The notes beneath the pieces are model-generated. The model ran no database searches. It worked only from the letters and a program-made list of their open reading frames with translations, and had not been told where the DNA came from. The position numbers and the translations under genes were made by a program. A DNA stretch of 64,000 nucleotides from Acheta domesticus (lineage: Eukaryota; Arthropoda; Insecta; Orthoptera; Gryllidae), in contig JAHLJT010000631.1 of NCBI GenBank assembly GCA_031308135.1, forward strand, positions 217,994,611 to 218,058,610, written 5' to 3'. Positions 45,334-58,369 of the stretch are shown here, piece after piece (position 1 is the first letter of the stretch; each line of letters opens with the position of its first letter).

Positions 45334-47264
45334 AACAATGAAGATCTATTTTGAAGAAACAATGTTGAAACGTGAATAATCATTTGTTTTTAGTATGTAG
45401 ATAGCAATGAAATTAAATGTGATTAATGAAAAATCTGGCTTCAAAACAGCTAACAAACTACAAAAAACTTTTGAAATAAATAGAGGAAATTGAAATGGTA
45501 ATTATGTTCTACAATTTTATCAGAAACTAATCAATTTTCCTCTCTCTGAAAAATGGAAAATGGCATTTTATAACAATAGATAAAAAATCAGATTATCTCC
45601 TTCAAAACTTTCGTGCCATTACAAAAAACCATGTTTTTAAATTTAAAATCATGTGTTCAAGCATCGCGATGGACATTTTTTCTAAATTGATGAATCTGGA
45701 TTATTTGCCTTCTCTATTAGTTTCAATCCCCTACGATAACGACGTGAATATATTGATCTCGTTCATTATGTGTAGGTTTACCAAAGATGAATCAGTAGGA
45801 ACTCATCGGTTCACAAGAACAGTTTTTGAATGTCTGAAAGTGTGAATAAAAAGACATTTATTCTTCTACACTGAATTCACAGTTAACACTTTTGAAATAT
45901 CAGATTAAGTTCTTGCGAGAGATCCCTGATCGGAGGGCAGCAGAAACTGGCATGCCAGCTTATAGTCGTCCCTAAATGGAACGCTGAGTAAAATCTGAAA
46001 CTGTGTAGCCTTCCTCCAAAATACAGCTTGTTTCTTATTTCTTGACTCCTCTCTATCAATCCAAACATTACCGAAGAGTGGCCTTCAGAGACTCAACAAA
46101 AATTGCCTTTTGTTAGTTGCAACAGTTTTAGGAAGCTGAAAATCATTAATATTAATTGAGTTTTGTTCAAATATGTGTTGCATTTTATCACAAGTGTATG
46201 ATAATGATTTGAATTACTACAGCGTTTTTGGCTGAGAATAAATATTGAGACAATTAACTTGAAAAAGGAGCATTTAGAATACATCTTGACTGCATTTTAA
46301 TGTTTTAAGACTCAATATAACACATATTAATTACACTTTAATACTCTAAGTTGTAAAGATACATCGACCATTATTTGACTTACAAAAGTGATAGGTTTTG
46401 CCAAGGTGGAAAAGTCGATAATATTTTTATTTACAGAGCAAGAAATTGAATATATTTTTTGTTTTAAAAATGTCACATGAATATGATTAGTTATACCAAT
46501 TAATTAATTAATTTATGGAAATCGTAAAAAATATCAGTAAATTCAAAATTTAAGCTGTAAGATCCATCTACATTAGCACCTCACAGCGGAAACAAGAGCA
46601 TGCGGAGTTCAGATTCTGTTGATTCAGGCAATGCACTCTCAATAGTACGGTCATTTTTTATCTCCACGAATATGCATCTCTTACGATAATTACATTATAG
46701 TCTTTGGGGATCAATAAACGTCTAATTAGATATCCCAAAATATAAAATAAGAATGGAATTATCCTACATAAAGGCACTTTTATATTTATCAATGTGGGTC
46801 ATCAAGGTCTTTGAGTATTAATAAAATTAAATAAGAATGTAACATTAGATCGCTTTACGATTTCAATTTATTTGACCTGTTTTGGCAATCCCAAAATATA
46901 GCTCTTCAATGTCTCAAAACTCAATGAGGAAAACAAAACCCCCATTCATAAAAACACTCGAAGTAAGTCATAAAATGATCATAAGTGTATGATATCCAAA
47001 GCGTTCGAAGGGGAAGCAAATGAATTCAATAGAAATTTCATAGATTAATTACTATACAAAGTGATACTAGTTTTTTCCGCGAAAGATTTCTTTTCAAATG
47101 AAAATATTTATGTACAAGATGTATTTTCATAGATGAATTTAATCAGATATTCAAAATATGAAACAGTATGATTTTTCTTTTCAAAAACTTTGTCGTAATT
47201 TTGGATTTGTGTTTAAAAGTGTTCATGAGCAGTTATTAGTGAACAAGCTAAGTTCAGTCTATAT
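45334..47264. other. No recognisable gene or repeat
   Basis: About 1.9 kb of AT-rich sequence. Short frames such as 45651-45845 have no recognisable motif. Confidence 0.5.
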
Positions 47265-47650
47265 GATTTTTTGTTTGTTTGGTTATTAGTGATTCCGGGA
47301 GCGTCAACTGCTAAGGTCATTGGTCCTGTTAGTGTATGGCATGCTTTATCACGGGAGATTACGGTAATCGTTCCCCACAGGAGAGTGAGATCGAAAGTCG
47401 ACCTACTATCGGCCGTGGTTGTTTTCCTCAAAGTTCCCGACCGGTCTCCTGACTTGTGTGGTAGTATTGCACATAAGTATAAGTGTGAATAAGTAAGGGG
47501 TAGGATAGGAAAAGGAATGTGAAGGGAAGATGGCGTGCAGTCCGTGGCCCGTTTGTTAGGGTACTGCACCGGAATTTGCCTGGTATTGATCGGAAAAATC
47601 ATGGAAAAACTACTGATCAGAGCAGCCGGCCGCTAGAATTCTCCTTCGGA
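47265..47650 (-). mobile_element. SINE-like family W, body (W-e)
   Basis: Minus-strand copy: 3' end at TTATTAGTGATTCCGGGAGC, then CGTCAACTGCTAAGG, GAAAGTCGACC, GACCGGTCTCC, CGTTTGTTAGGGTACTGC and GATCAGAGCAGCCGGCCGCT at its 5' side. The head is missing. Confidence 0.75.
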
Positions 47651-50239
47651 CAGAGACAGAGCTCGACCTATGTAGCAAATGTTTCAGTCTCTTTGACTAT
47701 TAAGTGCTTTTCAGTAAAACACTGTCTGTTACGTTTATGACATTATGCACCCTATGTACTTGCAAATCAATTAACGCTATCGTGGGGTCGCTGCAATTCA
47801 TCAGAGCTTGTTTATTAATTCCCCACGAGCACCGTATAACTTTCACCCTCCGTGGCTGTGACTGGAATCTCTTGCAAATACTGTAGCCGCTATCTACTGG
47901 CAGATGTCTCGTGCTGAATATTAATTTAGACAACTTAACGGCGAACAAACGAAATTAAGCGCTTTACATTTTCATGAGACCTCTGACAAGTTACACTTTT
48001 AAATGAACGCGAAGCCTTCAATGAGTGTCAACTTTTCATCGCTTTTCAGCGTTGACACAAGACACGTTGAACAATAACGAATGACTTCGTAACTCGAACA
48101 AGCAGCGTTTATTTTTTTAAAACAAAATTCGGAGTGTATGATATTCAATTTTTTTAAAATTCATTCTTTATGCGTTTGGGAATAAAGTTATCTAGTTAAG
48201 GAGAATTTTTCTCTAATTTTTTAATACTTTTCGACTTAATTGAAATTCACTTTGACATTTTGTGTTATTTTATTTAATAATATAATTTACAGCAACATAT
48301 TAAAGAAATGACTTTCACTTTTGCCATGAATTATCTCTGATACTGGATTTCGGATTTAGCCGATATTGTAAGTTGTTGGCTCTATTGAAGAAAAAAAAGA
48401 TGTATAAAAAGACTTATTTTATTTTTGTTTATTTGGAAAACATTAACTTGAAAATCGGATATTATTTGGGATAGAATCCTCAAGTTACTTACAAAAGAAA
48501 ACAATTGCCAACAATAGTACAAATTGCTTAATAATTATTCTTCTCAACGGTATCGCAATAATTACTAAATCATTCTTTGACTTCAAAAGAAAATAGCGTG
48601 GAAAATTGGTATAAAGATAAATGCTCAAACTTCAATTATTACCTTTCGAATACATGTCAATAAGACAGAGAAATATTTAATTATGCCGTTAAAATTGTAT
48701 TTCATTTTATTTTAATTTAATAACAGTTGAATTGCGATATTTAATTGTAAAAGAGAAGCTTCTGGTAAAAGGTAGTGTGATATACCAATATATTATATAT
48801 TTTGACAGTAACATTTGCTGCAAATGGGTTGGGTTAAATGGGTCTGTTGGGTTAATTGCGAATGGCAATATACAGCCTTAGCAACGCCGGTGTAGTGGTT
48901 GGCAAGGTCAATAAACTGCATTCAGGCCTTGAATAGGTGGGGGGCGCTGGCTAGATAGAAATATGAGATAATTTGGGATTGATCTAAAAAGGAATGACTA
49001 TCGAGAGCGTGGCTACTTGATTTGGTAAGAAATGGATGGATTGGCTAGGTAGAATAGACTGTCAACTCCTGAGAATAGACTGTCGAAGTTGTCGTTTTGT
49101 TTAAAAAAAATAAGAATGAAGGATGGATACCGAGGCGTTGAGGGCTAAAAACGTAGGAGTAAATGACATTCTGATAGAGGCCGTCGAGTGGTATAGATCG
49201 CTCGCGAGTTTAATTTTAGGGGAGTGGGACTTGTAAGTTTGACGTGAGAATCAATAGTTTTCGGACTCAGAAAGTTGATGTGCAGCTGTTAAATTCGCTT
49301 AGGACCTTGAAAGTTTTTATATTGCGGTTTTGGACTTTAATGTTTTACCACGTAGTTGGGGAGAACTAGGAACTGTGAATATTAAGGTAAGGACCGGTAG
49401 ACATTCTAGGCAGTGAGGGCTGGATTCGTCGGCAGCGTCGCAAGATTAGAAGAGAGAAATTGGACTTGGTATTATCATTATTCAAGTGAGAAGATACTGG
49501 CGGGGCGCCGTCGGTCGAGATCACGTTTAGGATAAGTACTGCAGTACAAAGGTTTCTTTAAAACGAGGTCATGACCTAAAAGTAGAATAATTGTTCACAA
49601 GTCAATAAATTGATAAATTTTTCTTTTGGAAATGAAAAGATTATTTCATTTAGTCCAATCACAACTGATAAGTAGTTAGAGATATATTTAATTATTTCCT
49701 TTCAGATTCCTCGCCATATACTGTATAGTTGGCAGATCAAATAATCGGCTATCTAGGCGAGTAGCAATTATCCATTACGTGACCCACTGACCCAGCTAGC
49801 CGGACATTTATCCATTCGTTATGATTAGCTGTGGAAGCATTGGTTTTATTTATCAATTATCGTAACCTGTTCCTGGCGCCCATAGTTTTCTATAAATTCG
49901 GAACAGGTCACGAATATAACAGTTCTAAGGTAAAATGATTGTCATATAAAACGGCACAATCTCGTAATAAATTTATGACGAGACATTCTCGGTACATTTC
50001 CAGTAGTAATTTTGAATTTTATTTCAGTTTAATTTTTTGTTTAATAAATCGCTCTCGTGTGTAATGATGTGTGAGTGCCATATTCGATCCTCACACATAA
50101 AGGGCGGGGAAAGCATACTCCTTTGTGTCTTGATCTCTTGGCAGATTATCACACTGATGGTTTGCCATAACCCTTAATGTTGATAGTAAGGGTTATAATG
50201 ATAGCGTGAATGATCATGAGAGATAGAAAGTTGTGAATC
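47651..50239. other. No recognisable gene
   Basis: About 2.6 kb. Around 48830-48870 there are three GGGTTAA-type words (GGGTTAAATGGGTCTG, GGGTTAATTGCG), similar in reverse complement to the TTAACC motifs in the duplicated block. A moderately GC-rich part (48880-49560) has no coding motif. Confidence 0.45.
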
Positions 50240-50591
50240 AGATATTGGTACCATTCTCGCTGCGTCAGCGGAACAAAGCAGTTCGCTGCCTAGTGCGCTC
50301 CGCTATTAGCGACAGTTATCGCTCCGCGCTGGAAACTGTTCGACCCCCAGTGCCGGCGCAGGCCTCAGTGTTTTTGTGTTCGTCTATGTGGTGAAGTAAT
50401 TTTCACGAATAGTATTTATTGGATGATCTTGGCTGTCCGGGTGACGTCGCGTCGAAGGCTGAGTTGCCCAAGCATCTCAGCCTTCGACGCGGCGTCACCC
50501 GGACAGCCAAGATCATCCACATGACTCGCCGGCCGCGGAAGCCTACGACTTCAATAGTATTATTGTTTGTTTTCAGTATTCGTTAAGAGTA
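50240..50591 (+). promoter_or_regulatory. Probable 5' UTR of a jockey-like element
   Basis: A GC-richer stretch (GCGTCAGCGGAACAAAGCAG onward) leading into a strong hairpin and then ORF1. Assigned by position; the exact 5' end of the element is not defined by a target duplication. Confidence 0.4.
50421..50518. repeat. Near-perfect inverted repeat, 43-bp arms
   Basis: Arms 50421-50463 (GGATGATCTTGGCTGTCCGG...) and 50476-50518 are reverse complements with one mismatch; the 12-base spacer can pair further to leave a CCAA loop. It lies just upstream of the jockey-like ORF1. Confidence 0.95.
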
Positions 50592-51856
50592 GTGATAATA
50601 GATCAAAGTGAATTACCGTGCTCTGACCTCGGACAGAGCATCAAAGAAGCGATGGAGGCCGTGAACAACACTACGCCTGATCCCATGCAATATTCATTAG
50701 AGTATAAACAACAACTCATCATAGATCAACAACATCAGCAAATACAGGCGCAGCAGCATCAACTTCAGGAACAGCACCAACAACTACTACAACTGCAACA
50801 GCAACTACAGGAACTTCACACGCAAGTACAAAAATAGCCAACGCTCTAGTTGGCCACCCTTGCAACATAGTGCAACCTGCCCCAACAAATCAAAGTGACC
50901 CTCAAAAGACTAAGAACTGGTACTGTTTCTCGTTATGCTATTCCCACTGAAAACAGGTTCGAAACATTAAACAATGAAAATGAAGAATAAGAACATATCC
51001 GTTCCGCGGAAACAGTGATTAAAACTCCTCCATAATCATACACAAAGCTGAAAATTTTCAATTATTAATAAAATACATTAAAAGTGTAGTTAAACAAGAT
51101 TTCACAACGAAAATAGAAGTAGACAAAGTGAAAGTTAAACTTAATTCACTAGACGATTTCAGAGATCTTCGTAAATTTTGCAATGAGACAATATTGATTA
51201 CCACACATTTCGTGATCCCAGCATAAAAACATTTTCAATTGTAATAAAAGATATCACACATTGTATAGTGAAACAGAAATCTTTCAGGAACTAGTAAAAA
51301 AATACCCAGTTATCAAAGTAAGTCGCCTTCACGGAAAAGATAGAAAACCATTAACAACTTGTGCTGTAGATCTAGAGGATAAAATCAAAGGAAGAAGTAT
51401 TCTATATTTAGATAGATTTTTATACAGTGTTATTAGAGTGTAGAGAGAGTCAACAACAAATGAGAGAGTCAACAACAAATTACCATTCAATGTAAAAAAT
51501 TGTCAAAGGTTTGATCACACCCAAGCTAACTGTGGGCGCCCTCCAAGGTGCGTTAGGTGTTTAGGTAACCACCATTATTCAGAATGCACGGAACCTAAAA
51601 CGGAAACAACTCGGAAATGCGTTAACTGCAAAAAAGACCACAACGGCCAATTTGAAAAGGGTGTGAAGTTTATCAAAATTTGCTAAAAAATCAAGCAAGA
51701 GGTATAATCAAAGACAACAGACATTTAGCACTAGAAAAATTTCAGGAGGTAAAAAATCTTGACCAAATACATTTCCCACAAAAACATCTAAACAAACAAA
51801 CCCAACGCAACGTTCTCCCATAAATGCCTGGAGTTCAAATTCTTTAAGACTTAGTN
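50592..51856 (+). pseudogene. Jockey-like LINE ORF1 (Gag-like), truncated by gap
   Basis: The start (50592-50837) is a Gln-rich probable coiled coil (HQQIQAQQHQLQEQHQQLLQ). After several frame changes, 51040-51440 carries the Gag-like region: KVKVKLNSLDDFRDLRKF, YHTFRDPSIKTFSIVIKDI, then EIFQELVKKYPVIKVSRLHG. This order resembles the PRE_C2HC-type region of jockey-like ORF1 proteins. At 51500-51680 come zinc knuckles: CQRFDHTQANC (its first Cys seems lost), CVRCLGNHHYSEC, and CVNCKKDHN. ORF1 proteins of this type bind element RNA. ORF2 would follow but is in the gap or absent; after the gap nothing resembles RT. Multiple frameshifts make it a pseudogene. Confidence 0.8.
51440..51482 (+). repeat. 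19-bp tandem duplication inside ORF1
   Basis: GAGAGAGTCAACAACAAAT occurs twice in a row within the Gag-like frame. It inserts 19 bases and so shifts the frame. Confidence 0.85.
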
Positions 51857-52855
51857 NNNNNNNNNNNNNNNNNNNNNNNNNNNNNNNNNNNNNNNNNNNN
51901 NNNNNNNNNNNNNNNNNNNNNNNNNNNNNNNNNNNNNNNNNNNNNNNNNNNNNNNNNNNNNNNNNNNNNNNNNNNNNNNNNNNNNNNNNNNNNNNNNNNN
52001 NNNNNNNNNNNNNNNNNNNNNNNNNNNNNNNNNNNNNNNNNNNNNNNNNNNNNNNNNNNNNNNNNNNNNNNNNNNNNNNNNNNNNNNNNNNNNNNNNNNN
52101 NNNNNNNNNNNNNNNNNNNNNNNNNNNNNNNNNNNNNNNNNNNNNNNNNNNNNNNNNNNNNNNNNNNNNNNNNNNNNNNNNNNNNNNNNNNNNNNNNNNN
52201 NNNNNNNNNNNNNNNNNNNNNNNNNNNNNNNNNNNNNNNNNNNNNNNNNNNNNNNNNNNNNNNNNNNNNNNNNNNNNNNNNNNNNNNNNNNNNNNNNNNN
52301 NNNNNNNNNNNNNNNNNNNNNNNNNNNNNNNNNNNNNNNNNNNNNNNNNNNNNNNNNNNNNNNNNNNNNNNNNNNNNNNNNNNNNNNNNNNNNNNNNNNN
52401 NNNNNNNNNNNNNNNNNNNNNNNNNNNNNNNNNNNNNNNNNNNNNNNNNNNNNNNNNNNNNNNNNNNNNNNNNNNNNNNNNNNNNNNNNNNNNNNNNNNN
52501 NNNNNNNNNNNNNNNNNNNNNNNNNNNNNNNNNNNNNNNNNNNNNNNNNNNNNNNNNNNNNNNNNNNNNNNNNNNNNNNNNNNNNNNNNNNNNNNNNNNN
52601 NNNNNNNNNNNNNNNNNNNNNNNNNNNNNNNNNNNNNNNNNNNNNNNNNNNNNNNNNNNNNNNNNNNNNNNNNNNNNNNNNNNNNNNNNNNNNNNNNNNN
52701 NNNNNNNNNNNNNNNNNNNNNNNNNNNNNNNNNNNNNNNNNNNNNNNNNNNNNNNNNNNNNNNNNNNNNNNNNNNNNNNNNNNNNNNNNNNNNNNNNNNN
52801 NNNNNNNNNNNNNNNNNNNNNNNNNNNNNNNNNNNNNNNNNNNNNNNNNNNNNNN
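51857..52855. other. Assembly gap (~1 kb of N)
   Basis: About 999 N. Two long minus-strand open frames across it are artefacts. Confidence 0.98.
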
Positions 52856-55800
52856 ACCCCTCATATCTGCTGTTTGCAGACTTTTCCTTCCACAACGTTA
52901 GATTGCAAACCAGGCAGTGTGACTGCACCAACGCGCTCTTTAAATGCAAACTTTTTGCACCATCCCGGCTCCTGCGAGTTCCGCATCTCCTGTATGCTGT
53001 TGGGGCTTCACACAACACACAGTGGCTTACTACAAGTAAGGGTGTAGCATCCCCACAATGGCTTTTCTCCCCCTTCGAGTCTGCGGAATATACACAGCAC
53101 GCGACGTGATCTTGGCGTAGCGTCGGATGCAGGTAACAGGACTTTCCTCTCCTCTGAATATTCGTAAAGAAATTTTTGGAGCGATCTGACTACAGAGCAA
53201 ACAAATTGCGATGCTATATGTCCTGAAGGCTTTGCACTTGCAGTGGGCACTAGCACGTAACCTCCGCAGCACGTTACAAAATTTAGGAAGAACGTATTGC
53301 CTTACTTTATTTGAATGTAAAGGTCGATTGGTGTGGGCAACGAATACTTGAAGGATCCTTGCAGTCCGTGGGTCGCACCTTTTTGGCTTTCACCGGAAGA
53401 TGTAGGTCAGGAAGACAGCAATACGTGTGCCGAGCGACAAAAACGCCTCTCTTACCACGTGGCCGCGTGAACACGTGTGTATTTCAGAACTCCGGTCATT
53501 AATCTGATCGAAATTAGTTTTATGGAAATACCATTTCCTTTACCATTTAATAAAGGTAGATGGAATGATGGTATTTAATTCAAAATACCGGATAAAGAAT
53601 TTCACAAAAGGTTGTGAAAAAACGCAGCATGAGCAGATTCCATATATTTCTGCGAATTCCCCAACTCCGCGAATAATTCATCAAAGAAATAGTGTTGTAG
53701 ACAGAATATTTACTTCATAGAATGAGTATTTTTGATGTACTTTTACAATAGATGGAACTGGTTCCGGAAGCACCGCCTCCGCTCCTAGTGAATAGGTCTT
53801 GTTCTTCTCGCTGACTCACACAGAATGAGCCCGTTCAACACTTGTTAATAGTTCAGGTGACGGGACTAGTTCGATCGAGGTATCGTTCCAGCCTACTAAT
53901 CTGTTTTTTTTTTTCATTACCGAACGTTGTGCCTACGATGTCAATCACTGCACTAGTCAGTTCTTATCTCGATTTGGGTGAGAAGCGAAATATTTAACGT
54001 ATGTAAATGCGTGATCGGTCAAGAAATAAAATGCCAATTATATTTTTTATTCATTTTATTTTCATTTATTAGAAAAATACGTTTATTAGAATATATCTTT
54101 GTTTATTACGTTCTTATTCCGTAATAACCAGTGAAGTCGTATATCTAATCAAAACCCAGAAAAAAAATTTTACCAAAACCTTAACTCATTGACAGGTTTT
54201 TTTTGTTTTTTTAAGGGGGGGACTTTAATTAGACAAACAGTACCAAGGTCATGTACCAACACTCTACTGAAGAAAAATACATTAAATGTTATTGCGTGCG
54301 CCTTTTAAGACAATACATTGCGTTCATTGTTTCTGTTGCCCTTTTCAAATCAAAAAGTAACCTCAACTTCAATATCACACTGAACATTAAATACATTATA
54401 ATAGTACTTAAGTTGTATTTAATGATTGTGTTATAATTATCCTCATGCCTCAGCAAATATTTGTTAGCCCTTTGTATTTAATATCTCTTCTTTTGGTGAT
54501 ACTCTTTCAGTTTGGGTTAATTGATGAACAACAGAATAATTTCAACTAATTATGTTGTATTTATTCGCTTAGGCAAAAGGTATGAACCATATCAAGTGTA
54601 CCGTAAAGGTAATGGGGAAACCAGCAAATTGAAAGTATCGCGTTGTACTTGGCTTCCTGTTACGTATCAAACGAGGTTTGTGGAAACAACTGAGTGGCGA
54701 AAACCTTGTTCTGCATTTTCTTAGTTGAGACAACTTTCTTCACTTAAGAGAAAGAACACCTTTACTCTTGAATATAGCACCAATTCTATTGAGCTTGGAG
54801 AAAATTGCGTTATAGGTATTATGAGAAACCCTTAGTTATTTATTGATATTTTTATGAAAATAATTTTTATTTTACAATCATAGTTATTATTTCAGTTGTG
54901 GGTAGCCATTACTAAGAACAATGTGGCTGCCGCAAAGCACCTAAGGTTTGCGAAGTCTAAATGTGTTCTTTGGAATACAAACTCGAAAACATTGTCCCAG
55001 ATCATCTTTCTTCAGTGCATTTGTGCTTTAAAATGTCAACTCAATTATAGCAGTACTCCACTATTTGAATTTCCATTCTCAGCTATTCATTCGATAATGA
55101 ATATTCGCTCACTCATACTCCTCACGCACTATCTCTTTCCATTTCACACACACACTCACACATACATACATACAAACACTTTCCAGCACATGCGCACCGA
55201 CCTCGAATGCAGAACGCTGGGTGTCCTGCTCCTCCCAATCCATCACATTGGTCGCATTAAAAATGCATTCCACTGGGGGCGACTGGTTTTCGTGTGAACC
55301 GAGATTTAATTAATTGGTTTTGCTGTAATTTATGCGTTCATTACTGGAGTACTTTAATCGATTTTGTCAAGCGCTTATCCGGAAACGCTGAGCCGTAATC
55401 ATTCTTTCTTCAACTCTGCTGTACTAAAAACATATTCACTGGAGAAAAAACATATTTTTTCTACAATCGAATAAAATGAGAGATTTTGCGTACCGCTTCG
55501 CATGCAAGAAATTAATATTTTAACATCTGAAAGATATGACGCCACTGTGACAAGTTATTTTTCATGGTGACGACACGGTGTAAAAGAGACTTTTTCGCAC
55601 CAAGATGAGCGAACGGAAATGGAGCTGCGTTTCAATAACCATGAAGAGTAGAGATGAAGCAAATAATAATTCGTAATAGAAGCATTTTTATATAATCGTA
55701 GAGAAAAACTTTAGATTTCATGAGTGAAATGATTGTATTCTCGCACTGTCCTGACTGTTTAATTTGTGCTCTGATATATCGATCTCGACACGGATCCTGG

Positions 55801-55977
55801 AATCTTGAGATTGCAATACACAGTTCATACACCTAATATAAAAATCAGTATTATGAATTAAAATATGACAATGATATTTTTCTTCCATTTTAATTGCATT
55901 TGATACGTTAATGATTTATTATCTCTTGAATTTTATTTTTTGATTTTGTATAATTGATGTTATTTTCCTTTTACCTA
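52856..55977. other. No recognisable gene
   Basis: About 3.1 kb. Parts at 52860-53500 are less AT-rich with short frames of no recognisable family. At 53520-53610 there are ACCATTTAATAAAGG and AAAATACCGGATAAAG words resembling the hAT subterminal repeats. A (CA)n/(CATA)n run lies at 55145-55180. The frames 54521-54724 and 54896-55297 carry no motif I know. Confidence 0.4.
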
Positions 55978-56275
55978 CTGGCTTAGGTGGCTCAGGGATA
56001 ATTGATGTCACTGCAATTGCCTTTGACCGGGAGGTTTTTTTTCTCCTAACCCCCAACCCTTACAAACACACACTTGCACTACCACGTATGTCGGGAGAAA
56101 AAGTCGAGAACTTAGTTGTCTCGACTGGGGCGGTGCCCTGCTAGTTGGGGAAACTCAGCAACCAGCGGATAGGTTGGCGCCGAATCTTGCCATCAAGCGA
56201 GGGAAGATCATTCGTCACCTCTCGCATGAAGGTCCACTACATTTACGGGACCAATGATAGCAGTTGAAGCAGGAA
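55978..56275 (+). mobile_element. SINE-like family W, internally deleted (W-f)
   Basis: Head with A-box word GGTGGCTCAGGGATAATTG, then a jump to the second half of the body (CACACACTTGCACTACCACG, CAACCAGCGGATAGGTTGGC, GGACCAATGATAGCAGTTGA). The middle blocks present in W-a and W-h are missing. Confidence 0.65.
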
Positions 56276-56634
56276 GTCCAATCTGAATCCTTTTTTACCT
56301 GAATTATGAGGGTTTGAATAAATTAGGCTTCTTCACGAATTCGTTTGATCCGGCATCAGTAACTCAAGGGCTTGGAGTATCAGCTATACCTTTTTAACTT
56401 CAACTGAGACCAAAGAATTTCAATAGGGTACTAACCCAAAGTGAGAATAAACCCGAATAGGTTGAGGTTTAACACAAGCAATTTGAGGCGCAACAATTTC
56501 AAATCGAGAAAAAAGTGGAAGAAGAGTTGAAGTTTTTACGTATTTACGTATTCTTACTATTTCATTACATATTTATGTACATATTTTGACGTTTTATACT
56601 ACATATTTTTCTGGTCTCTAGTCATCATAATTGC
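56276..56634. other. No recognisable gene
   Basis: Short AT-rich spacer between two W copies. Nothing supported. Confidence 0.45.
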
Positions 56635-56800
56635 CCTCCAGACAGCGGATGAAGTCTGCATAGCTACGTGGACAGTGTCGAAAATCATACCTCCGACGGG
56701 ACTTGAAACATAGGACCTCCTAGCCACAGGCATTGCAGTGATATCGTTTGATGCCCTGAGCCAACTTACCCGATGACGTAATCTGTTTTATACAGTAGTA
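56635..56800 (-). mobile_element. SINE-like family W, tRNA-like head (W-g)
   Basis: On the minus strand: AGTTGGCTCAGGGC (A-box like), then GTTTCAAGTCCCG (close to the B-box consensus), then GGAGGTATGATTTTCGACAC. This is the best-preserved tRNA-like head of the family and matches the head of W-f. Confidence 0.65.
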
Positions 56801-57479
56801 CTCCAACACATGAAGAAGTGATGAGGGAGGTAAGGTAAACTTCTGATTAGAGCAGCCGACAAATTACGAAATCGATTCCGGCAGATGCCGATTTCATATT
56901 CAGCAGATCAATCACATTTCTGGCACCTTGCCGTGATACAATTCGTGACTTCCCACTCACCGATGCACTCAAGGGGTTTTGCAATGCATTAGAAGAAAAC
57001 ATTTGGCCAGTCGCCAGTGATAGCATTGCATCGCTGTCACTCATGCAAATGCGCACATTTTCTGTCAGAGCGCTTCAACATCGAACATTCCAGAATGCCT
57101 TCCGTAACCCTACTGTAGGACCTTCAGTTATAAAGACTATATTGTTCTCTTTCCATTAAATATCTTTGACCTTAGGAATTAGTATGTGATTTGAGAACCT
57201 TAAATACTTTTTTAAACACCATTATTTCATTTCGGTTTGATCCTTTGATCAATGCCATTGTATCAAAATACTCAGGAATTCCAGACTCCCAATTCAGCAA
57301 TTATAAAAGTAACAGAATGTATATAAGACAACGGTTAAAGGATTGTGTAAATTTATTAATGTAAATGTGTTGAAAATATGTAATATAAATTGTAAGTGTA
57401 TAAAGTTCTGAATGTAAATGTGATATAAATTAAGTTTTGTGTGTAGTTTAATATTCTATAACTTGTTCAAATTTTTTTG
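56801..57479. other. No recognisable gene; short W-like remnant
   Basis: GATTAGAGCAGCCGAC at about 56845-56862 looks like a tiny W fragment (minus). The rest is AT-rich and unrecognised. Confidence 0.4.
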
Positions 57480-58310
57480 ATAAGAAATTCCAAAGAAAAA
57501 CAGTTTACGTTTAGACACATTTCGTCGTCCATTGTGAATATGAAAATGTCCATATGAAAATATGAAATATTTTCATATAAATTTTCAAAGCCCTTTTAAT
57601 CCCTTCCAAGCCGTTCAGAATATTTCCTCCAAAAATGACCTTCTCTGATCGATCTAAAAGAACTTGGGACCCGCGTGTTTTAACCGGATATTTTGATTTT
57701 CTGGAAAACTTTATTTGAAGCCGCAACATTTTCAAAAGGTGTCTAAAAAAGGCCTCCAAATGTTTGTCTTCGAAGAGCGTAAAGGACACTCAACTGAATA
57801 ACACAGGTCTTATTTTCATTGAAATCCCCGAATTTCGACAATTGCCAAAGTTAAAAAAGCTAATTTCTACTATTTTGAAGAAAAAGAAGAAGATATAATT
57901 CTTTCCTTAATGGAATTTGTTCTTCAAAGGCAGACCTTTGAAATAAAGACATATACAATTCTTCCTCGTATTTGTCAAAGGTCGGTAAAGCCAGTGACGC
58001 TAGTCTTATTTCCGGTGAATTGTCTGTATTTTCGAAAATTGCAAACAATTGACATCGCAAAAGAAGAATATTGAATACACAGATCTTTTTCAGTATGTCA
58101 AAAAAGAGTAGTTTTTCCATAATTTCTGATTGACATTAATGCAATTTATAAAAACATTTTGCCTAAATTCAATCTATTTGTTTATGTTTTTTTCCACGGG
58201 TAGAGCAAAGAAAGCAGGTCTTGTATTCGTTGAATTCGCTGAACGTTCGAAAATTGCAAAGATTAGAAATATTGGGAGCAAGTTTGTGTTGTAGTACCCC
58301 TCGTCTGTAA
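57480..58310. repeat. X-related array with ~200-bp period
   Basis: Three spaced versions of one word: CGAATTTCGACAATTGCCAA near 57828, GTATTTTCGAAAATTGCAAA near 58027 and AACGTTCGAAAATTGCAAAG near 58241. The same word occurs in the inverted X copy near 40350. Between them are diverged AAGAAGAATATTGAA-type blocks. Non-coding. Confidence 0.55.
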
Positions 58311-58369
58311 GGGTTGTCAAAAGCACTTGAAATGTGGACAGTGCTTCTCCGTTGCTACCCTATGAGTGC

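Noticed and set aside
46985..47012. Second copy of the AAGCGTTCGA word seen at the end of blocks A and B
   Set aside because: Only about 10 bases match; probably chance.
50592..50837. Gln-rich host regulatory protein
   Set aside because: Followed by Gag-like and zinc-knuckle sequence, so better explained as the N-terminus of a LINE ORF1.
51708..53018. Long minus-strand open frames across the second gap
   Set aside because: Most of the frame is N; the ends have no motif.
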